Assembly: GCA_002345565.1 (NCBI GenBank)
Contig: DDVS01000002.1
Span: forward strand, 603,605-667,604
From: Flavobacteriales bacterium UBA2306
Lineage (GTDB): Bacteria > Bacteroidota > Bacteroidia > Flavobacteriales > Weeksellaceae
Reading direction: 5' to 3'
Length of the DNA stretch: 64,000 nucleotides
Made by a program: the position numbers and the translations under genes. Each line of letters opens with the position of its first letter. Position 1 is the first letter of the stretch. Of the stretch, positions 1-9,969 are shown piece by piece. The notes beneath the pieces are model-generated. The model ran no database searches and had not been told where the DNA came from. It worked only from the letters and a program-made list of their open reading frames with translations.

Positions 1-49
1 CTTTGAGCAAATTTTTCGCATAATCTTCCGAGATTTTCAAAATATCCAT
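1..49 (-). CDS. 5' end of an unidentified gene (partial)
   Basis: An ATG on the minus strand at 49-47 opens a frame that reads MDILKISEDYAKNLLK and runs off the left edge of the window without a stop. Only 16 codons are visible, which is too little to name a family. The codon choice (AAA, GAT, TTG) resembles the neighbouring core genes. The 400 bases to its right hold no other gene, so its promoter should lie there. Confidence 0.4.
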   Translation of the reverse strand, partial: MDILKISEDYAKNLLK

Positions 50-196
50 AAAGTCAATTTACAACAAATTTAAGAAAGTATAATGGCTTTTAAATTTTTA
101 ATTTTGTTAAATATTGTTAGAGTTTCAGTAATTTTATCAATATTTATTTAAAAACATTAAACTGACTTTGTTTAGAAGCTTTTTTAAAAATTAAAA

Positions 197-308
197 ACCA
201 CATAGACACATAGAAAAAGGAATTATTTGTTTTGTTAGAAGATGAAATAGAAATAAATGCCAATCTATTTCATCTTTAAAAGGGATAAAAACTATGGGAC
301 TATGTGGT
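197..308. repeat. Palindromic dispersed repeat, copy 1
   Basis: The outer arms ACCACATAG (197-205) and CTATGTGGT (300-308) are perfect inverted repeats. A nested 12-bp perfect inverted repeat, AAGATGAAATAG (239-250) and CTATTTCATCTT (265-276), forms an inner hairpin. The same outer motif recurs at 23367-23471 and, decayed, at 39581-39694. It lies in the 400-base gap before the phosphatase-barrel gene. The rest of that gap is AT-rich with a run of T around 341-360, and I see no further gene in it. Confidence 0.6.
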
Positions 309-449
309 TAATAAATAAATTTAGAATGCTCTAACTAAGTTTATTTTTTTTTTTTTTTTTAATAATAAGTGTGAGGTTTTAAGCACCAAAATATCGGTAG
401 AAAACCAAAAAAAGAATCTAATAAAGGTGTGAAGCACCGACATATAAAA

Positions 450-3400
450 ATGAAGAACATCTATTATTTTTTTCTAATTTCTTTAACTGTGATTTCGTGC
501 GCGGTTCAGCAAGCTGATTACGGAAAGAATGCCATAAATTTTGAAAAGAATTCAACCATAAAAGACAGCATCATTCATACATTTTATCTGGTTGGTGATG
601 CAGGAAACCTTGACCAAGACGAAGCTTTCCATAATATGAATATTCTGAAAGATTCATTGTCCAAAGCTTCTGAAAACAGCACATTAATTTTTCTTGGCGA
701 TAATATCTATCCGTCAGGAATGCCAAAAAAAGAAGATAAAGAAAGAGGATTAGCAGAGAAAAAAATGGATATCCAAATCTCATTATCCAATCAATTCAAA
801 GGAAAAACGATTTTCATTCCGGGGAATCACGATTGGTACAACAACGGCATCAAAGGTCTGAAACGTGAAGAAGATTATGTGACAGAAAAATTCGGAGACA
901 AAAATACATTTGCGCCAAGAAACGGCTGTCCAATCGAAACCAGAAAAATCAATAAAAAACTGACATTGATTTTAGTCGATACAGAATGGGTTTTGGCAGA
1001 CTGGAACAAAAATCCGAATATCAACGAAAAATGCGACATCAAAACCCGCGAAGATTTCTACACAGAATTTGAAGACCAATTGAATAAAAATCAGAACAAA
1101 ACTATCGTTGTTGCAACACATCATCCTTTGGTTACAAACGGTTCTCACGGTGGATATTACTCTTGGAAAAAGCAGATTTTTCCTTTGGAAAATAAAATTC
1201 CGCTTCCGATTTTAGGTTCCATAATCAATTTAACAAGAGCAACAGGCGGAATCACGCATCAGGATATCAGTAATCAGAATTATAAAAATCTGGCAGATAG
1301 ACTTAAAACATTGATTAGCGGACGAAAAAATGTAGTTGTAGTTTCTGGCCACGACCACAATCTGCAATACATCGAGCAAGGTGATATCAGGGAAATCATC
1401 AGCGGAGCAGGCTCCAAAACCGAATCTGCAAAAGCCGTTAAAGAAAATGATTTCTCATTCGGAAAGAATGGTTATGCTGAATTGAAAATTTCAAAATCGG
1501 GAAATGCAGAAGTGAGTTTTTATAACCTTAATCCTGAAAAATCAGAATTGTTGTTCAGAAAAACGGTTCTTGGAACTGAAGAAAAAGTTTCTAAAGATTA
1601 CCCGAAAAACTTCCCAGAATATACAAAAACTTCAATTTACGATTCATCGATGACCAAGAAAAGTAAATTCTACGAATTTCTTTGGGGAAAACATTACAGA
1701 GATTATTATTCTAAGAAAATCAATGTGAAAAATCTGGCTTTGGATACGCTTTTTGGAGGTGTGAAAACCGATAGAGCAGGAGGTGGACATCAGACCAAAT
1801 CACTTCGTCTGGAAACCAAAACCGGAAACGAATATGTCATCAGAGCACTCAAAAAAAGTGGTGTGAGATTTTTGCAGGCTGTTGCTTTCAAAAATCAATA
1901 CGTTGTAGATGATTTTGACGGAAGTTATGCGGATAAATTTCTATTGGATTTTTACACAACTTCACATCCTTACACGCCTTTGGCAATCGGTGAAATGTCC
2001 GATAAATTGGGAATTCGTCATACAACGCCCGAACTTTTTTATATTCCGAAACAAAAGACTTTGAAAAGCTTCAATGAGACTTTTGGTGACGAATTATATT
2101 ATCTTGAAGACCGACCAATGGAAACCGAAGAAAATCCAAATAAAGTTATCGGAACAGACGAAGTCATCCTAAATCTTGCCAAAGACGAAAAGTATAAAAT
2201 GGATGAAAAAGCTTGGATTAAAGCACGTTTGTTCGATATGCTGATTGGCGATTGGGACAGACATCACGACCAATGGAAATTTGAAGCGAAAAAAGAAAAC
2301 GGAGACGTGATTTACAGCCCGATTCCGAAAGACAGAGACCAAGCGTTTTCAAAATATGACGGATTGATTTTGTCTTTGGTTATGAGAATTCCTGATTTGC
2401 GACATATGCAGGGATTTGATAATAAAATCAGAGATATTAAATGGTTCAATCGCGAACCTTATCCTTTGGATTTGGCTTTTACAAAGAATTCTAGTGAGAA
2501 AGATTGGTTGGATGTTGCTGATTTTATTCAAAACAATTTAACTGAAAATGATATCAGAAAAGCATTTGAAAATTTGCCGAAAGAAACTCAGGATAAGGTT
2601 TCCGAAGATTTGATTCAGAAATTGTTGATTCGTAAAGGTGATTTGAAAAAATATGCTTCGGATTATTTTAGATTCTTGGAAAGAAAAGTGATGCTGACAG
2701 GAACGGACAAAAAAGATAAAATTGTTGTCACCAGATTGCCAAACAACGAAACCGAAGTCAAAATCTACCGTTTGAAAAAATCAGGTGAAGAGTTGCAATC
2801 TTCCAAGGTTTATTCAGGAAAAGAAACCAAAGAAATCTGGATTTATGCACTTTCTGATGATGACGAATTTGTTGTGGAAGGAAAACCAAAATCGAGCATC
2901 AAAGTTAGATTGTTAGGAGGTTTGGACGAAGATAAATACACCGTTTCTAACGCCAAAAATTTGAGAATCTACGATTACAAAAGCAAGAAAAATAACTTTG
3001 AAAATAAAGGAAACGCCAATGTAACCTTAACCGACGATTACGATGTTAATCAATATAATTATAAACGTGTAAAATACAGTTCTTATTCATTAATGCCTAA
3101 TGCAGGTTTTAACCCGGATGATGAAATAATGATTGGCGCCAATCAAATTTTTACGGTTAATAATTTTGTTCAAAATCCTTTTTCCAGTAAGCATATTTTA
3201 AAAACCAATTATTTTACAGGGACTAATGGTTATGAAATAGCTTATCAAGGTGTTTTTCCGCAACTGTCGGGAAATTGGTTCTATCAGGTAGATGCAAGAT
3301 TAACAAGTTCACACTATATCCGCAATTTTTTTGGTGTAGGAAATGAAACTGTGAATCCAGAAAAATCATCCTCTGAAGAGCATTATAATAATGTGAGAGC

Positions 3401-4121
3401 TAAAGAGACAGCAGTATTTCCATCTCTAAATTGGATGAAAAACGCCTCGCATTTTTCTGCAAAAATAGGATATGAAACCTTGAAAATTGACAAAACAGAG
3501 GATCGTTTTATAGCTTTGCCGGGCGTTGTAAATCCGGATGTTTTCCAAACCAAACAATTTGGAGGAGCAGAACTTTCTTTTGTTTATGAAAATTATGATA
3601 ATCACGCCAATCCAAAACTAGGGATGAAATTTGACTTCACTTCTGGTTGGAAAATTAATCTGGAAAACAGCAAAAAGCAATTGCCTTATCTGGAAACCGG
3701 ACTTGGATTTTTACATTATTTAACGACGAATAAAAGATTGGTTTGGTCTTCTTATGCAAAAGCAAAATGGCTGCTAAGTAACGATTACGAATTTTATCAG
3801 ATGGCAACTTTAGGCGGAAATAATGATTTGAGAGGTTTCCGATTCAATCGTTTTTATGGGAAAAATTCTTTTTATCAGACAACAGATTTGAAATATGATA
3901 TTGGCAAATTTAAAAACTCATTTTTACCAATCAGTTATGGTATTTTTGGTGGATTTGATTTAGGAAGAGTTTGGAATCCGAATGAAAGTTCCAAAAAATG
4001 GCACAATTCTTACGGTGGCGGATTTTGGTTGAATGCAGTCGATGCAATTTCTTTGAACGCTTCTTATTTCAATTCTTCTGACGGCGGAAGATTGGTGATT
4101 GGAATTGGTGGAACTTTTTAG
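450..4121 (+). CDS. Lipoprotein metallophosphatase fused to an outer-membrane beta-barrel
   Basis: The protein has about 1223 residues. A GTG at 429 would add seven residues, but the ATG at 450 places a standard lipoprotein signal (hydrophobic stretch ending TVISC) at the N terminus, so I chose it. The first ~350 residues are a calcineurin-like phosphoesterase: GDAG, GDNIYPSG, GNHDWYNNG, a THHP segment and SGHDHN supply the metal-binding Asp, Asn and His residues. A middle domain of unknown role follows. The last ~330 residues look like a BamA/TamA-type surface-antigen barrel, with LGGNNDLRGF near the end and the alternating aromatic strands of an outer-membrane barrel. Substrate is unknown; I infer an outer-membrane-anchored phosphatase. 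It appears monocistronic. Confidence 0.8.
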   Translation: MKNIYYFFLISLTVISCAVQQADYGKNAINFEKNSTIKDSIIHTFYLVGDAGNLDQDEAFHNMNILKDSLSKASENSTLIFLGDNIYPSGMPKKEDKERGLAEKKMDIQISLSNQFKGKTIFIPGNHDWYNNGIKGLKREEDYVTEKFGDKNTFAPRNGCPIETRKINKKLTLILVDTEWVLADWNKNPNINEKCDIKTREDFYTEFEDQLNKNQNKTIVVATHHPLVTNGSHGGYYSWKKQIFPLENKIPLPILGSIINLTRATGGITHQDISNQNYKNLADRLKTLISGRKNVVVVSGHDHNLQYIEQGDIREIISGAGSKTESAKAVKENDFSFGKNGYAELKISKSGNAEVSFYNLNPEKSELLFRKTVLGTEEKVSKDYPKNFPEYTKTSIYDSSMTKKSKFYEFLWGKHYRDYYSKKINVKNLALDTLFGGVKTDRAGGGHQTKSLRLETKTGNEYVIRALKKSGVRFLQAVAFKNQYVVDDFDGSYADKFLLDFYTTSHPYTPLAIGEMSDKLGIRHTTPELFYIPKQKTLKSFNETFGDELYYLEDRPMETEENPNKVIGTDEVILNLAKDEKYKMDEKAWIKARLFDMLIGDWDRHHDQWKFEAKKENGDVIYSPIPKDRDQAFSKYDGLILSLVMRIPDLRHMQGFDNKIRDIKWFNREPYPLDLAFTKNSSEKDWLDVADFIQNNLTENDIRKAFENLPKETQDKVSEDLIQKLLIRKGDLKKYASDYFRFLERKVMLTGTDKKDKIVVTRLPNNETEVKIYRLKKSGEELQSSKVYSGKETKEIWIYALSDDDEFVVEGKPKSSIKVRLLGGLDEDKYTVSNAKNLRIYDYKSKKNNFENKGNANVTLTDDYDVNQYNYKRVKYSSYSLMPNAGFNPDDEIMIGANQIFTVNNFVQNPFSSKHILKTNYFTGTNGYEIAYQGVFPQLSGNWFYQVDARLTSSHYIRNFFGVGNETVNPEKSSSEEHYNNVRAKETAVFPSLNWMKNASHFSAKIGYETLKIDKTEDRFIALPGVVNPDVFQTKQFGGAELSFVYENYDNHANPKLGMKFDFTSGWKINLENSKKQLPYLETGLGFLHYLTTNKRLVWSSYAKAKWLLSNDYEFYQMATLGGNNDLRGFRFNRFYGKNSFYQTTDLKYDIGKFKNSFLPISYGIFGGFDLGRVWNPNESSKKWHNSYGGGFWLNAVDAISLNASYFNSSDGGRLVIGIGGTF

Positions 4122-4214
4122 TTAATTTGAAAATCAATTTATTACGGTTTAATAAGCAAAAATTCTAAACTAAAGTTTCAATCGTAATATTGTATTTATT
4201 AAAAATATAATTAT

Positions 4215-4445
4215 ATGTTATTAAAAATTAAATTTAAGGGAAAATCTTACTTAGCAAATGTGAAGAAAGAAAAATTCACTTTTGATTTTAAATTAGAAAG
4301 ATACAATAGCTTGTATAGTTGGTATGAGATTCACGGATTTCAAAAATTCTCTTGCTCTTTAACTTGTAGATTAAGACATTACAAAGAATTTAAGGCAAGA
4401 GTTTTCAATCCAGAATATGGTAGAAGATTTATCAGTCTGGAATAA
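4215..4445 (+). CDS. Small hypothetical protein
   Basis: A 76-residue basic protein follows the phosphatase-barrel gene by 94 bases and converges with the lipoprotein gene on the other strand 8 bases further on. It has no signal peptide, membrane segment or motif I recognise; it is rich in Lys, Phe and Tyr. The AT-rich stretch just before the ATG could serve as a leader. It could be a real small gene or a chance frame. Confidence 0.45.
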   Translation: MLLKIKFKGKSYLANVKKEKFTFDFKLERYNSLYSWYEIHGFQKFSCSLTCRLRHYKEFKARVFNPEYGRRFISLE

Positions 4446-4452
4446 TGGCAAC

Positions 4453-5313
4453 CTATTTCAACTTCAATTGATAAAGATTTCCAGTGATTTTCTTATCTCC
4501 TTCGTCAGTCATTAAAATGGTATTTTCATCTTTGAAACACAATCCTTCTTTTTGTGTAAAATGATTTAGTTCAATTTTTTCAAAATTTCCGGAGAAGAAA
4601 TTATCGCCTTTCCAATTGGTGAAAATCCAGACTTTATCGGAGCTTAGGATGGCAACTTTATCTTTATTTGGACTGATGTCTGCACTTGTCACAGCGCAAT
4701 GATTGAATTGCTCGCATGTCACAAAACTCCCGATTTTTTTAGCAGGTAATTTTTGAGACGAATTATTCTCAACTTCATATAAAACGGTTGTTCCATCGAA
4801 TTTTGAACTTCTGTTTTTTGTAAAAAGATAAAACTTATTATTATGAATAAAGAACGATTCTACGTCAAAAATTCGGTCTTTTTTCTTTGGAGGAAATTCG
4901 GTTTGTTCTGGATAATAGAATTCAACAATTGATTCTGCCTGAGCTTCATCTTTATTTAAATCCGAAGCTTTGATTTTATAAATGGCAAGATTCTGTCTTT
5001 CGTTATCATTATTTCCAAAATCTCCGATATAAATATTCCCTTCATCATCAGAAGTCAAATCTTCCCAATCGTTATTTTCCACATTAGAAATGGTTATTTT
5101 CTTCAATAATTCACCTTTTTCATTAAACCCGAAAAGAACATTATGATTATGATTGTCCTCAATCGTCCAAATCAATGGTGAAGCTTTTGAGATTTCGCAG
5201 GCAGATGCTTCTTTAAGTTGCTTGGGAAGTTTGCCAATTGTCTGGAAATTGTCATGGGTTTGGGAACAAGAAAGTCCAATGGATAATAAGGCCAATAGCT
5301 GAAGTGTTTTCAT
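4453..5313 (-). CDS. Putative beta-propeller-like lipoprotein
   Basis: This 286-residue protein begins with a short signal that ends IGLSC, a lipobox, so it is probably anchored to a membrane and faces the periplasm or cell surface. Repeated blade-like segments (DLTSDDEGNIYIGDFGNND, HNNKFYLFTKNR, KVAILSSDKVWIF, NTILMTDEGD) are spaced as in SdiA-regulated-like or phytase-like propellers. No catalytic motif can be named. The gene stands alone and is divergent from the DUF389 gene, sharing an ~80-base promoter gap. Confidence 0.6.
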   Translation of the reverse strand: MKTLQLLALLSIGLSCSQTHDNFQTIGKLPKQLKEASACEISKASPLIWTIEDNHNHNVLFGFNEKGELLKKITISNVENNDWEDLTSDDEGNIYIGDFGNNDNERQNLAIYKIKASDLNKDEAQAESIVEFYYPEQTEFPPKKKDRIFDVESFFIHNNKFYLFTKNRSSKFDGTTVLYEVENNSSQKLPAKKIGSFVTCEQFNHCAVTSADISPNKDKVAILSSDKVWIFTNWKGDNFFSGNFEKIELNHFTQKEGLCFKDENTILMTDEGDKKITGNLYQLKLK

Positions 5314-5394
5314 TGGATGAAATTACAAAAAAAATCCTTTTAGCTTTCCTGTCTAGATTTTGATTTTTTTCTTATTTTCATAAAAATTAATTGA

Positions 5395-6678
5395 ATGAAA
5401 CTGATAGATATTTTTAACCTTCATATTGGAGAAGAAGAGCCAAAGAAAGTTTTGGAAAATGTAACTGCAAATATTTCCTTCAAAGGAGCGTCTTTATGGA
5501 TTTTGGCCTGTGCTATTTTTATTGCTTCTGTTGGTCTCAATGTCAATTCTACAGCTGTAATTATAGGAGCGATGCTTATCTCTCCATTAATGGGACCGAT
5601 TGTGGGAGCGGGTTTTGCGTTGGCAACCTATGATTTTGAATTGCTTAAAAAATCTGGAAAAAATCTTCTTATTGCTACAGCGGTAAGTTTGTCTGTATCG
5701 GCAATTTATTTTTATATCAGTCCTTTCAAGGAGGTTCAATCAGAACTTTTGGCCAGAACTGCACCCAATATTTATGATGTTCTGATTGCTTTTTTTGGTG
5801 GTATTGTAGGTGCTATTTCTATTACAAGAGTAGAGAAGGGCAATCCTATACCGGGAGTTGCTATTGCTACAGCATTAATGCCGCCACTTTGTACCGCAGG
5901 ATTTGGTTTGGCTACTTTTAATTTTACTTTTTTTGCCGGCGCTTTTTATCTTTATACCATCAATTGTTTTTTTATATGTATTGCGACATTTTTTATTATT
6001 AAAATATTGAAGTATCATCCTGTAGAATGGAAAAACAAAGCCTTTGAAAAGCAAATAAGATATGGCATTTCTTTCCTGATTCTAATTATGGTTATTCCCA
6101 GTTTTTATCTGGCTTACAATCTGTTAAATCAAAAAAAATTCTCGCAAAATGTAGAGCGTTTTATATCATCAGAATTTTCCGACCAGGGTTATACGGTGAT
6201 TTATAAAAAACTGAATTATAACGCAACTCCAAAAAGGATAGAACTGGCATTTCTTAGCCATAAATTTGATAGTTTAAGCATTAAAAGACTCAATCATGAT
6301 CTCAAAAATTATGCTTTGGACAATACAGAACTCATCATTAGGCAAGATGCTTCCGACATCAAATCTGAGATTCTGAAAGAAATCAATTCTAAAAATACCG
6401 ATATTTCTGAAAAAGATCTCAAAATTAGTGAGCTTAAATCCGAGCTCAGCGAGTATCAAATTAACAATCCTGAATTGGCATCAGAAATCAGAATTTTATT
6501 CCCGGATATGCAGGATATTGCTGTAGGAAAGATGCAAGATTTTGTGACGAAGGATTCTGTCGCCGTTAAAACCTATTTGGTTTATAAATCTGCGAAAAAA
6601 ATTGATGAAGATAAACTTAAATCCTGGCTGCAAACCAAATTGAAAACTCAGGATTTGATTTTGATGAAAGCAGAATAA
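5395..6678 (+). CDS. DUF389 family membrane protein
   Basis: The protein has 427 residues. The first ~240 carry a DUF389 core with the segments SVGLNVNSTAVIIGAMLISP and GAISITRVEKGNPIPGVAIA, the latter followed by TALMPPLCTAGFGLA, in a set of about six transmembrane helices. A soluble C-terminal domain of ~180 residues follows, with a predicted coiled-coil stretch near residues 320-355. The family's function is not established; it is an inner-membrane protein. It is a single gene with its own terminator just downstream. Confidence 0.85.
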   Translation: MKLIDIFNLHIGEEEPKKVLENVTANISFKGASLWILACAIFIASVGLNVNSTAVIIGAMLISPLMGPIVGAGFALATYDFELLKKSGKNLLIATAVSLSVSAIYFYISPFKEVQSELLARTAPNIYDVLIAFFGGIVGAISITRVEKGNPIPGVAIATALMPPLCTAGFGLATFNFTFFAGAFYLYTINCFFICIATFFIIKILKYHPVEWKNKAFEKQIRYGISFLILIMVIPSFYLAYNLLNQKKFSQNVERFISSEFSDQGYTVIYKKLNYNATPKRIELAFLSHKFDSLSIKRLNHDLKNYALDNTELIIRQDASDIKSEILKEINSKNTDISEKDLKISELKSELSEYQINNPELASEIRILFPDMQDIAVGKMQDFVTKDSVAVKTYLVYKSAKKIDEDKLKSWLQTKLKTQDLILMKAE

Positions 6679-6680
6679 AA

Positions 6681-6714
6681 AAAAGCAACCGAGCGTTTTC
6701 GGTTGCTTTTTAGT
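6681..6714 (+). terminator. Rho-independent terminator after the DUF389 gene
   Basis: AAAAGCAACCGA (6681-6692) pairs perfectly with TCGGTTGCTTTT (6699-6710) around a six-base loop, with T on the right and A on the left. It can terminate the DUF389 gene and, read from the other strand, queA. Confidence 0.85.
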
Positions 6715-6732
6715 GATAAATTAATTTCTATT

Positions 6733-7782
6733 TTAAAGGATTAGCATGGCATCTCCATAAGAATAGAATTTGTATTTTTCTTTAATTGCTTCTTCATAAG
6801 CGTGCATTACAAAATCACGGCCTGCAAAAGCTGCAATCATCATAATTAAAGTAGATTTAGGCGTGTGGAAATTGGTAATCATAGAGTTAGCTACACCAAA
6901 ATCGTGCGGAGGATAGATAAATTTATTGGTCCAGCCTCTGTATGGTCCGATTTTTTTATTGGATGATACAGAAGTTTCCAAAGCTCTCATAGAAGTTGTT
7001 CCCACGGCACAAACTCTGCGGTTTTCTTCCACGGCAGCGTTGATAATAGCAGCGTTTTTCTCATCAATAATCACTTCTTCGGATTCCATTTTGTGCTTAG
7101 AAAGATCTTCCACTTCAATAGGATTAAAAGTTCCCAGACCAACGTGCAGTGTAATCTCAGCAAAATCGATTCCTTTGATTTCCATTCTTTTCATCAAATG
7201 TTTTGAGAAATGAAGACCTGCAGTTGGAGCTGCAACAGCACCTTCTACTTTGGCGTAGATGGTTTGGTAACGTTCTGCATCTTCTGGTTCAACCTCTCTT
7301 TTGATGTATTTTGGAAGTGGAGTTTCTCCAAGTTCTGTTAATTTTGCTCGGAATTCTTCATAAGAACCATCGAATAAAAATCTCAATGTTCTTCCTCTGG
7401 AAGTGGTGTTGTCAATAACTTCTGCAACCAAAGATTCGTCCTCTGTGAAGAATAATTTGTTCCCGATTCTGATTTTTCTTGCAGGATCTACCAAAACGTC
7501 CCAAACACGCGTTTCTGCATCTAATTCTCTTAATAAGAAAACTTCAATTTTTGCACCTGTTTTTTCTTTGTTTCCAAATAATCTGGCTGGAAAAACTTTG
7601 GTATTGTTAAAAATAAAAAGATCTTTCTCATCAAAGTAATCAATTACATCTTTGAAGAGTTTGTGTTCTATGGTTTGATCTTTTCTGTTAAGAACCATTA
7701 ATCTTGCTTCGTCACGGTTTTCTGATGGATGCTCTGCCAAAAGCTCTGCTGGCAAATCAAAATTAAAATCAGATGTTTTCAT
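6733..7782 (-). CDS. queA: S-adenosylmethionine:tRNA ribosyltransferase-isomerase QueA
   Basis: QueA transfers and isomerises the ribosyl part of S-adenosylmethionine onto 7-aminomethyl-7-deazaguanine in tRNA to give epoxyqueuosine. The 349 residues match the family's usual length. Signatures visible are FNFDLPAELLAEHPSENRDE at the start, FNNTKVFPARLFG, GAVAAPTAGLHF, HVGLGTFNPIEV, TTSMRALE and ITNFHTPKSTLIMMIAAFAG. The gene is monocistronic, with a good Bacteroidota promoter 66-96 bases upstream. Confidence 0.95.
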   Translation of the reverse strand: MKTSDFNFDLPAELLAEHPSENRDEARLMVLNRKDQTIEHKLFKDVIDYFDEKDLFIFNNTKVFPARLFGNKEKTGAKIEVFLLRELDAETRVWDVLVDPARKIRIGNKLFFTEDESLVAEVIDNTTSRGRTLRFLFDGSYEEFRAKLTELGETPLPKYIKREVEPEDAERYQTIYAKVEGAVAAPTAGLHFSKHLMKRMEIKGIDFAEITLHVGLGTFNPIEVEDLSKHKMESEEVIIDEKNAAIINAAVEENRRVCAVGTTSMRALETSVSSNKKIGPYRGWTNKFIYPPHDFGVANSMITNFHTPKSTLIMMIAAFAGRDFVMHAYEEAIKEKYKFYSYGDAMLIL

Positions 7783-7847
7783 AAAATTTACGGATTTTAT
7801 TTTTTTGTTATACAGAACAAAGTCTGCGTTTAAAATTTTTCGAGCTG

Positions 7848-7878
7848 CAAAGATACAATATCAAAAAGCCTTTGTCAA
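7848..7878 (-). promoter_or_regulatory. Promoter of queA (Bacteroidota type)
   Basis: On the minus strand a -33 TTG (7878-7876) is followed after 20 bases by TATCTTTG (7855-7848), an exact TAnnTTTG -7 box. Transcription would start near 7842, giving a leader of about 60 bases. Confidence 0.65.
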
Positions 7879-8028
7879 GTAATTATCCATATTTGAAATT
7901 AAGATTAATCATGATTTGTTAATTCGCATATTTTTTTAGAAATTTCGTAGGATGTTTGGTGTTTTCTGGAAAAAACAATTAATTTAGTGCTGTAAAAAGT
8001 TGTTATCGTCAATTAATGCGCTTTTGTT

Positions 8029-9837
8029 ATGAATATTGAAAACGAAAATCCTGAAAACGAAAATTTGAATCCGGAGATTAATAACTCTGGAAATCAAGCT
8101 ATAAATGAACCGGTTAAAGAAGAAAAGTCTGAAATTATTACCGATTCTGATCATCAGGATGTTGTGGAAGAAAATTTTTCTCACTTGTCTTTAAAACAAA
8201 CTTTGGATGAGATGGAACACATTGTCAATAAAGATGATGCCGCTCATTTTTCTAAAAAGTTTACAGAGCTTAAAGAACACGCGCATCATAAAATATCAGA
8301 CGAAACCGAAGATAAAAAACACGACTATTTAGAGCAAGGTAATCCCGAAGAACACTTTGAATTTCACCATCCGCAGTCTTCAAAACTCTCTGCATTGGTT
8401 AATATTTTCAAAGAAAAACAAGATAAATTCCACAAGCAGCAGGAAGCAGAACATCATCAAAATCTCGAAGAGCGTTTAGCGATTATCGAAAGGCTAAAGA
8501 ATCTCTATACATCTTCCGAGCCTGGCGTTAATCTTTTCAAAGCGATCAGGGAAATCAAAGAAGCCTGGGGAAATGCAGGGCAAGTGGCCAAGTCGGAGTT
8601 TAAAAATCTTAATAATAATTACTTTCATCATCTCAAAATGTTTAATGAGATGCTGGACCTCAATAAAGAATATCTGGAACAGGAATTTGCTCATAATCTG
8701 GAAAAAAGACAGCATATTATTCAACGGGCAAAAGAGTTGCTGGATGAAAAAGTAGTTCAAAAAGCGCTGAACGAGCTTCAATATCTTCATAAACTCTGGA
8801 AAGAAGAAGCAGAACCTGTTGCAGAGGAGTTCCGGGAAAAAACATGGGAAGAATTCAAAGAAATATCCAACAAAATCCACGAAAGAAAGTCAGAATTAAT
8901 TGCTGTAATTGAGTCTGAACAACAGGAAAATTTTGAAAAGAAAAGTAAAATTATTGAGGAGCTTAAAGCCTTAACTGCACCGCAGTCTGCGAACCACTCA
9001 TTTTGGCAGCAAGCGATTAAGCAAGTGGAAGATTTGCGTTCAGAATTTTTGAAAATTGGACCTGTCCCGAAAAAGTTCTCTAACCAGAATTGGACAGATT
9101 TTAAGCAAACTTTGAGAAACTTCAACTCTGCAAAAAATGATTTTTACAAAAGTTTAAAAGGCTCTCAAATAGACAATCTACAGGCTAAACAATCTTTGAT
9201 TAAAACTGCCCAGGATAATATGTCTTCCGAGGATTGGGAAACTGTTGTGCCGCTTTTCAAAAAACTTCAGGAAGATTGGAAAAAAATTGGTCATGTCCCA
9301 AGAAACCAGGCCAACAGAGTTTGGGATGATTTCCGTGATGCATGTAATACTTTTTTCAAAAATTACCGTGACAAAAACAATGCAGTTGGCGATAACTGGA
9401 AAGAAAATTATAAAAATAAAAGAATTCTTCTTGATGAGCTAAAGGCTTTAACAGATGCAGAAGGTTCTGTTGAAAAAATTGAACAAATCAAAAATTCCTG
9501 GAATGCTATCGGCAAAGTTCCAAAAGATAAATTATCTATTAATACAGAATTCAACAAAACTCTGAGAGAAAAACTGAAGCTAAACAGGATTAATGAATTT
9601 GATCTTAAAGAAGAAAATTTATCTGAAAGTCAGCTTACAGATAAAGCTAGAAAAATAAAAAATCAGGTAGCCGAATTGGAATCGGAAATTGTGCAACTGG
9701 AGAATAATTTGGCTTTTTTCACTGCTCCTACAAGAGATAATCCTTTATTGAAAGACACTTATGATAAATTGGATAGTAAAAAAGAACAGTTGGAAAGTCT
9801 TAAGTTGAGCCTTCATCATATTATTGCCGGTGAATAA
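8029..9837 (+). CDS. DUF349 domain-containing protein
   Basis: The protein has 602 residues and is highly charged. Residues 1-110 are acidic, low-complexity and probably disordered. From about residue 140 onward come four or more repeats of the DUF349 type, each about 70 residues with a W-x-x-x/I-G-x-V-P core (WGNAGQV, LKIGPVPKKF, WKKIGHVPRNQANRVWDDFR, WNAIGKVPKDK). The C terminus is a coiled coil. It has no signal peptide and should be cytoplasmic. The DUF349 family has no settled function. Confidence 0.85.
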   Translation: MNIENENPENENLNPEINNSGNQAINEPVKEEKSEIITDSDHQDVVEENFSHLSLKQTLDEMEHIVNKDDAAHFSKKFTELKEHAHHKISDETEDKKHDYLEQGNPEEHFEFHHPQSSKLSALVNIFKEKQDKFHKQQEAEHHQNLEERLAIIERLKNLYTSSEPGVNLFKAIREIKEAWGNAGQVAKSEFKNLNNNYFHHLKMFNEMLDLNKEYLEQEFAHNLEKRQHIIQRAKELLDEKVVQKALNELQYLHKLWKEEAEPVAEEFREKTWEEFKEISNKIHERKSELIAVIESEQQENFEKKSKIIEELKALTAPQSANHSFWQQAIKQVEDLRSEFLKIGPVPKKFSNQNWTDFKQTLRNFNSAKNDFYKSLKGSQIDNLQAKQSLIKTAQDNMSSEDWETVVPLFKKLQEDWKKIGHVPRNQANRVWDDFRDACNTFFKNYRDKNNAVGDNWKENYKNKRILLDELKALTDAEGSVEKIEQIKNSWNAIGKVPKDKLSINTEFNKTLREKLKLNRINEFDLKEENLSESQLTDKARKIKNQVAELESEIVQLENNLAFFTAPTRDNPLLKDTYDKLDSKKEQLESLKLSLHHIIAGE

Positions 9838-9880
9838 TATTTTAATGATTTTAAGAAATAGCAACGACTAATAAAAATAA

Positions 9881-9909
9881 AAAGGAAAGTAACAGCTTTC
9901 CTTTTTGAT
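9881..9909 (+). terminator. Terminator after the DUF349 gene
   Basis: AAAGGAAAG (9881-9889) pairs with CTTTCCTTT (9896-9904) around a six-base loop and is followed by T residues. It lies 44 bases after the DUF349 stop codon. Confidence 0.75.
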
Positions 9910-9915
9910 ACAAAA

Positions 9916-9957
9916 AAAGGCTGTCTTAGAAAAGTAAGACAGCCTTTAGTTTTTTTT
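9916..9957 (-). terminator. Strong terminator between convergent genes
   Basis: AAAGGCTGTCTTA (9916-9928) pairs perfectly over 13 bp with TAAGACAGCCTTT (9935-9947). A-rich and T-rich tracts on either side let it work in both directions. It closes the RNA-binding-protein gene on the minus strand and backs up the preceding terminator. Confidence 0.8.
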
Positions 9958-9969
9958 ATCAGTAGTTAA

